DNA of 64,000 nucleotides, taken from assembly GCF_003473485.1 (NCBI RefSeq), contig NC_053046.1, positions 3,358,001 to 3,422,000 on the forward strand, read 5' to 3'. A model generated the notes under the pieces. That model was not told the origin of the DNA. It saw nothing but the letters and a program-made list of their open reading frames with translations, and searched no databases. This DNA is from Medicago truncatula. Taxonomy: Eukaryota > Streptophyta > Magnoliopsida > Fabales > Fabaceae. A program made the translations under genes and the position numbers. Each line of letters opens with the position of its first letter. Positions within the stretch are counted from its first letter, which is position 1. Positions 58,236 through 64,000 of the stretch are shown in pieces.

Positions 58236-58725
58236 GGTAACCCCTAATATGGACCTCATATTTTTTGGTCCACCCATGATCCTCTTTACATGACTGAGTA
58301 TAGCCAGTCATTTTCTAATTAGCAAAAAAAGTCATTCATTTTTTTTAGCAATTTAACTGGGTTTTGTTTTTTTATTGAGTTATGTTCAGTCTAGAATTGA
58401 AAGCTTTCACCTTTTGTTTTTCCTTGTTGAGAAATTAGGTTTCTCTTTTCATTTTGATTATACCCATTTAGAAGTGGAGTTTTAGTGATCTGAATTGGAA
58501 TTAAGAAGACATATATGATGCCTATTTCATTGTATAATATATCTCCAACAAGAAATCGATTAAATGGTAAACTCCAAAAATGGATGACAAACACAATGAA
58601 TAAATTAATTTACTAAATTACACAACTTAAAACTTGAAAGGGACAGCATGTCACCTGCTATAGATAGTCACATGAAGAGGACCATCGATGGACCTGAAAA
58701 AATAGGGTTCATATTAGTGGGCACC
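58236..58725. mobile_element. MULE-type element (490 bp)
   Basis: GGTAACCCCTAATATGGACC pairs with the inverse of GGGTTCATATTAGTGGGCACC; arms of about 60 bp. The 9-bp flanks TATATATAA (58227-58235, 58726-58734) are exact but lie in TA-rich DNA. No coding sequence. Confidence 0.72.
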
Positions 58726-58734
58726 TATATATAA

Positions 58735-59235
58735 ATATATATAAAGATAAGTATAATTTTTTTAGGCATCTATACTTTTTTTTGAAGAAAAGACATCTAC
58801 AATTTTACTTTTAATTAAAATCAAAATTTTATAAAAATTGTACGCATTAGCGTAACAAAAAAACAGACACACATAAAGTATTACTCTAAACGTTAATATG
58901 TGTGTCTACATATTTGCGAGGTTGAAGAAAGAAAATAAAAATATTTTGTATCATTAAATGATACCGTGAATAAAAATATTTGTGAGGTTGTTATGATTAA
59001 ACGATATTTAAATTAAATATATAAGTGATAAAAAGATAATAAAATTTCTTTGAAAAAAGGTGATAAAATTAAATGGAACCTCCTTAAAAAAATTAAATGG
59101 AACGGCTAAAAAAAATTAAATGGAAGAAAAAAACATATTGAAATATAATATTAGAAAATAAAAGAAAAGGTTCCCAACGTGAATTGAAGATAGATACTTG
59201 TGAAATAAATTGTCGAGAAGTAGGACTAAATAAAT
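58735..59235. other. AT-rich intergenic DNA, no gene seen
   Basis: Repeated gataaaattaaatgg/aaaaaaattaaatgg strings at 59055-59130; otherwise no structure. The duplicated block begins at the end. Confidence 0.4.
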
Positions 59236-60982
59236 ATATAAAAAATTACTTTAAAATAATTTAAATTTTAAGTTCGCCCTAGGCCACCAAAACTTCATGG
59301 TACCAAATTGTTTTCTTTGCCATAATTCATAAAAAAATAAAAATAAAAATAAAATAAAAAGGCTTTTCAAATATGAATATTCATCTCTCTCAATATACAA
59401 TATGAATATTCATCGTTAAAAAACTCTACCAATTCAAAAAGTTTACCACCGTCTTCAAGTCGAATATGTGTATCTCCATTGATGTTCCACAAACTTATTT
59501 CACATTTTTTTTTTAGAGCTCCTATATTAGTGCACGTCCAACTTTTCAACACCCACTTAACACACTTATTTTTTTCTGTATCTTTCTTTTCGGATCACCA
59601 TCAGATAGGTCGTATCTTAGGCAGGGCGACCATCCTAGGCCCCAAAAAATAAGTACGAAATTTGGGCCCCAACAAAAATAATTAGGGGTTCATTAGGCTA
59701 TAAAAAATTACTTAAGTTCTAAAGGGATTCATGGTTGTTGGTAATGGACTAAGTTCTATGTTGACTCATGTATAGTTTATTACGATGTTATAAAGGGAGT
59801 TCAAATCCTTAGTCTTCCACCATCCCAAACCCTTCCGTCGAAAGAAAAATCAGCGCTTTAAAAAAAAAATCAATGTTTTTTATATGAAGTTTGATGTTTT
59901 GGTTAGATAATTTCTTAACGTAGCAAAAACTATCATCTTCAAACAAATTATTTTTACACGTTAGAAATTTGAATTTTTATATACTCTTTATTTAGGACCC
60001 AAACTATAAGTTTGCCCTAGGCCACCAAAATCTTAGAAACGACCCTAACATATCACATCTATCACATCATTTTCTCTATTTCTTTCTTTCTCAAATTGTG
60101 GATGAGAGCATTGGCGTACATAGATCATTACTTTTTTTATACCCTCATCTTTTTTCATACATACATACATATTTTATGGTTATTGATATCAATTTAGGAC
60201 ATAGATCATGTGTACATTCGTACATATTTTATAGGTCATGGGTTATGGTGTATTGTCTACATATTCTGTCATTTGTTATATGCATAATGCACCATGACCC
60301 AACCAAACTGACTAAAATTGATGATTTTATGGTACAATAACTTGATGGAGCTATGAGCACTCTCAATGAGCGAGGATGGTGCATGAAGAAAGTGCTACTC
60401 TATGATTATATATATTCTTATTTATCTACCTCTTGGTTAGTGTGTTAAAATCGTTAGAGGTTGTTACTGATCAGTTAGACAGTTACTTTATTACAAGTTT
60501 GTTGGTTATGTTAGTTAGTTTCTTTTTTCAGCACCTGAATCTATATATAGGGTACTCTTCTTTATTCTTCTATTCTGTTAATAATAAACATCAGTACTCG
60601 TTTCTTTTGTTCAAAAGTGAATACCATTTTCTTCAATCCTCCCAAGAATTTTCTGTCAATATCTACAGAATCATAATTTGATTTGGGTTTGGACGAGTAA
60701 GTTTGAACTGTGTAGTAAAGTTCATGAAGGGTGCTTCAGATACTCCAACAGATTACCCTGCAGCTCCAAGAACCAGAATCCCAGATTTTGCCAGTGGACC
60801 CGCAGCTGATTCGACATCTCAGGGAGGCATTCCACCGATGCAGCCGGTGGCACCAGCAAAGAAGAAAAGGGGCCGCCCTAGAAAGTACAGACCAGACGGG
60901 TCTTTAAGCTTGGCGATACCTCCCAAGCCAACATCTAGCTCCATCGGCGAAGCTGCTAAGTTCGAGTTGGAGAATCCAGGTA
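59236..60982 (+). repeat. Segmental duplication, right copy (partner 34213-35936)
   Basis: Direct repeat of the block upstream of AHL D, including the hAT-like element (59606-60046), the promoter and exon 1. It has few base differences and small indels, which points to a recent event or gene conversion. Confidence 0.9.
60542..60550 (+). promoter_or_regulatory. TATA box of AHL locus G
   Basis: TATATATAG, 182 bp before the exon 1 ATG, as at locus D. Confidence 0.5.
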
Positions 60983-61395
60983 GCAGGATGCTTAATTATG
61001 TAGATATCTTTTGAAAAGTAAAGTTGATGATCTAGTAACATTATTAGTGTCCTGCTAACGAAATTGCTACTATCCAGTGTGTAGTAAAACGCAAACTTTG
61101 TGGTAACTAATTCTCAGTGACAAGTCTATGCAATTCTCATTACTCTTTCCAATGGATTGATATGTATCAGGTAGTGGTAAGCAGTTCTCTGGGAAATGAA
61201 CAGTCTGAGCAGATGCTAAAAACACAGGAAAATGAGGTGACTCCAACATCAACGCCAACGGCAGCTCCACCCGTGTCTACTGCTGGTACAATACCTAACT
61301 CTCATCTTCATCTTCCTTCCACGGAGATGATTCTCTTTCTTTGTGATCATGCGCGTTTCATGGTTGAAATGATTGTGAAGGAGTGTCGAGAATAG
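60724..61395 (+). pseudogene. AHL copy G (exon 1 with AT-hook, then exon 5), exons 2-4 deleted
   Basis: Exon 1 (60724-60979) is intact with RGRPRKY at residues 49-55 and a GT donor. The next base run, agcaggatgcttaattatg, belongs to AHL intron 4 (compare 37037), so exons 2-4 of this module were deleted. Exon 5 (61171-61395, VVVSSSLGNEQSEQMLKTQE) ends in intron 1-like sequence as in B and D. Exon 1 could splice in frame to exon 2 of copy H at 61567. Confidence 0.82.
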
Positions 61396-61566
61396 TGTAT
61401 TTTGTTGTTTGGAATGCTTAATATTGTATTATTAGTATATATCAAGTTATTGGTGGTACTTGCATCAATTTAAGATATAAGTGTAAATGTTGGTTAAGCT
61501 TTCTTACATGTTGATTATATTCTTAAATGTTGATTATTTAGTGAAAGTGCTTTCTTTTTTTCTCAG

Positions 61567-62654
61567 GCCAATTGCCTGCAAGCTCAGTTAGTGCTACTTT
61601 TACACCTCATATTATCATTGTGAATGCTGGAGAGGTAATATCATTTTTTGGATTTTTATGATGCAAAGAAATTCTATTTCCCATAATATTCATAATTAGA
61701 TAAGTGAACATATATCTTGATATTTTTAACTGGTCAATGCACAACTTTAACTACAATTTCTTGCAATAGTTGTATTCATTTTCGATATCACTGGAATGAT
61801 GACTGATTAGAATAAATGGCTACTACTTGTCTTTTGATTGTCTCAGGATGTTCCTATGAAGATAATGTCATTTTGTCAGCAAGGACCAGAAGCTATATGC
61901 ATTCTATATGTAAATGGAGTCATATCAAAAGTCGTCATTAGTCGACCTCAATCGTCTCGAACATTATTCACATATGAGGTGAAGCGTTTATCTAATAATC
62001 TGATAGTGTAATAGTATCAATTTTTCCTAATTCAATGTACTAATATGAAGTTTAGGACCTTAGGTGTACTTTGTTAATCATATGTTGTTTCTGTGTGATT
62101 CTTTCAATAATGCAAATTGAAGTTCACGGTAGATATGAAATTCGAACTTTATCTGGCTCATTCATGCCAAAGGAAAAGTGCGGAAGGCGAAGTATATCTG
62201 GTGGCATGAGTGTTTCTTTGGTGGATCTACATGGACATGTTGTTGGCGGTCGCGTAGCTGGTCCATTGGTGGCTGCAAGTCCTGTAAATGTAAGTACCTG
62301 GGTAGGGAATATGTCTTTTTCACAAACTAAAGTCTAGCAGGATGCTTATGTAGTTAACTAGTTATACTTATTTATCTTGGATAAGTAAAGTTGATGATTT
62401 AGTAACATTATCTGTATCCTGTTAAGGAAATGGCCACTATATAACAAATTTATGCAATTCTGGTGATTTGTGGTAATTAGTACTAAGTGACAAGTTTATG
62501 CAATTATCATCACTCTTTCCAATGGATTGATATGTATCAGGTAGTGGTAGGCAGTTTTCTGCCAAGTGAACATGAGCAGAAGCTAAAAACACAGAATAAT
62601 GAGGTAATTTCAACTCCAGCTGCTCCCATGTCTACTGCTGGTCCAAATACCTAA
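61567..62654 (+). pseudogene. AHL copy H (PPC module 2), exon 4 acceptor lost
   Basis: Exons 61567-61634, 61847-61978, 62128-62289 and 62541-62654 are all open and in phase. They give the most complete PPC of the cluster: TPHIIIVNAGE, IMSFCQQGPEAICILYVNG, LSGSFMPKEKCGRRS, GHVVGGRVAGPLVAASPVN, VVVGSFLPSE. The exon 4 acceptor reads CAC instead of CAG, as in copy A, and the nearest AGs (62122, 62132) shift the frame into early stops. With exon 1 of copy G this is the nearest thing to a whole AHL gene here. It may have produced a protein until that one base changed, or may still do so by an unseen route. Confidence 0.75.
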
Positions 62655-64000
62655 CAGCCTATCTTCATCTTGCTTCAACTGAGAGGATTGGTAGGCAATC
62701 CTAGCTGTGGAGGATACTGGGAGTAACTCAACTTACAATAATGTATCATTTTATGGAAGATGATGTATATAGCCTATAGGACTTCATCTAATTTGTGCAT
62801 TTCTAGACCATGTTGTAATGAGACTCCCATTTTTTTTTGTCTGTTGCAAGTTTACTAGAATGAGCTTGTTTTGAGTTTTTCCTTTTACATTTGAATTAGC
62901 TTATGAACAGCTTATTTAGGCTTATGTAAGTGCCTTGGTGGTCTTTAAAGAAACTGTAAATGACATGCCCATAAACAGTTTTTAGCTTATTTTGACACTT
63001 TTTATGATAGCTTATGAAAATACTCTCTCTGCTTCTTTTTGCTTATGACTTTAGTAGAAAAACTTTGTTTCTTGTTATGAAGATTATGAATACTTGTGGA
63101 TGTTCACTTTGTCTATCTCTATACTTTCACATTCCACAATTCTCATAAGTAAAAGGTATTAATATTTGATATTAGCGGAATGCAATTCGACTTATGTTAG
63201 GATACTCATATGCTCCTTGAAATAGTCCACCGTTATATGGTAGATCCTTTTCGTAGGAATAAATAAACCATAGATTTGCTGAAAAAGTAAAAACTACAAA
63301 ATTTTGTAAACAAATTCAATATGAATATTGAATACATTATCTTTTTGGTCCATAGGCACATATCGCCCAATAACACTATGCAAATAACCAAACTCCCTCA
63401 TCAGCCACCAGCACCTCCCTTTGATGCCTTCACCCATATACACGAAGTCATAAGTTAGATAAGCATAAAATGCTTGCCGTATATAAAGATATCTTACTGT
63501 CCAACTATCAAAACAAGCTTGCAGTTGCAACTCACCCCAAAAATACAGTCAGTCATGTCACATACGCGAAGTAATGAACTGCTCTCTACCACAAAATTCT
63601 GGAAATTTACTGCAGTGGTCAATTTTAGAAAGCACTCCACAAAACAAGTAACCAACTGCAATTACTCATTGTGATCCTCCAATGTTGTATAAATCATCCT
63701 ACAACAAAACAAATATTTTAAGAATAAAACCATATAGTTTAATTGAATTCATAACATTGACAGATAATTAGGCTTTCTCATACCAAAATACAGAGAAGAA
63801 AAGGGTTGAAACAAGATAGAAAAGTTTGACGAGCCGTTGCTTCTTTTCCCATGCGAGCATGTTGAATATCTCAGTAACATCGATTAAATGCTTTTTTTGT
63901 CTGTACCTGATCACGGGAATAAAATATGCAATTAGCATGACCATTTTAAGCACATTCCCTTACATGAAGATATCAAAGCATCATAATTACAACAACAACA
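62655..64000. other. AHL 3' flank and unassigned DNA at the window edge
   Basis: The first 250 bp are the AHL 3' flank. At 62890-63015, motifs such as agcttatgaacagcttattt resemble a decayed MITE. On the minus strand, 63953-63768 stays open behind an AG acceptor-like site (63908) with a hydrophobic end (LVKLFYLVSTLFFSVFWYE). It could be the last exon or 3' UTR of a gene lying beyond the right edge; I cannot identify it. Confidence 0.3.

Noticed and set aside
63294..63530. 78-codon minus-strand frame as a gene
   Set aside because: No family resemblance or splice support; kept only as a possible part of an unidentified gene's 3' region.

Overview
The window looks like nuclear DNA from a dicot, most probably a legume of the Medicago type (inference from repeat families and protein flavour; no database search was possible). 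Reasons: low gene density, AT-rich intergenic DNA, GT-AG introns of 80-1400 bp, many Mutator-like (MULE) miniature elements with 9-bp target duplications, a Stowaway MITE, tRNA-derived SINE tails, LINE and LTR-retrotransposon fragments, and plant-only protein families.

Left part (1-26.1 kb) carries three genes that appear intact. They are a single-exon MATE/DETOXIFICATION transporter (12395-13930, +), a five-exon plastid Clp-protease accessory protein of the CLPT type (14421-17601, -), and a seven-exon four-ACT-domain ACR protein (23621-26099, +). Exon borders were worked out by hand and all phases close. The rest is repeats. Two 820-bp MULE-type elements (836-1655 and 17744-18563) appear to differ at one base, and the second lies 143 bp upstream of the CLPT start codon.

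Middle and right part (26.9-39.3 kb and 53.8-62.7 kb) is a cluster of type-II AHL genes (AT-hook plus PPC/DUF296 domain). It has been duplicated, inverted, truncated and hit by transposons, and I could not find one copy with all five exons and splice sites intact. Three loci (B/C, D/E and G/H) share a layout of one AT-hook exon followed by two PPC modules, joined at the same breakpoint. This suggests the ancestor of this branch was a gene with two PPC modules. In module E, an F-box protein gene without its own start codon sits in frame behind the PPC exon.

Between the two halves of the cluster (39.5-53.8 kb) is a repeat-rich island. It holds a 112-bp tandem repeat, a gag fragment, a FAR1-like pseudogene, nested MULE/foldback elements, an intronless NMD3-like reading frame without its zinc-finger N-terminus, and a LINE reverse-transcriptase fragment that abuts an AHL fragment. 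Two B3-like pseudogene fragments lie at 56-57 kb. The last 1.3 kb has no gene I could recognise.
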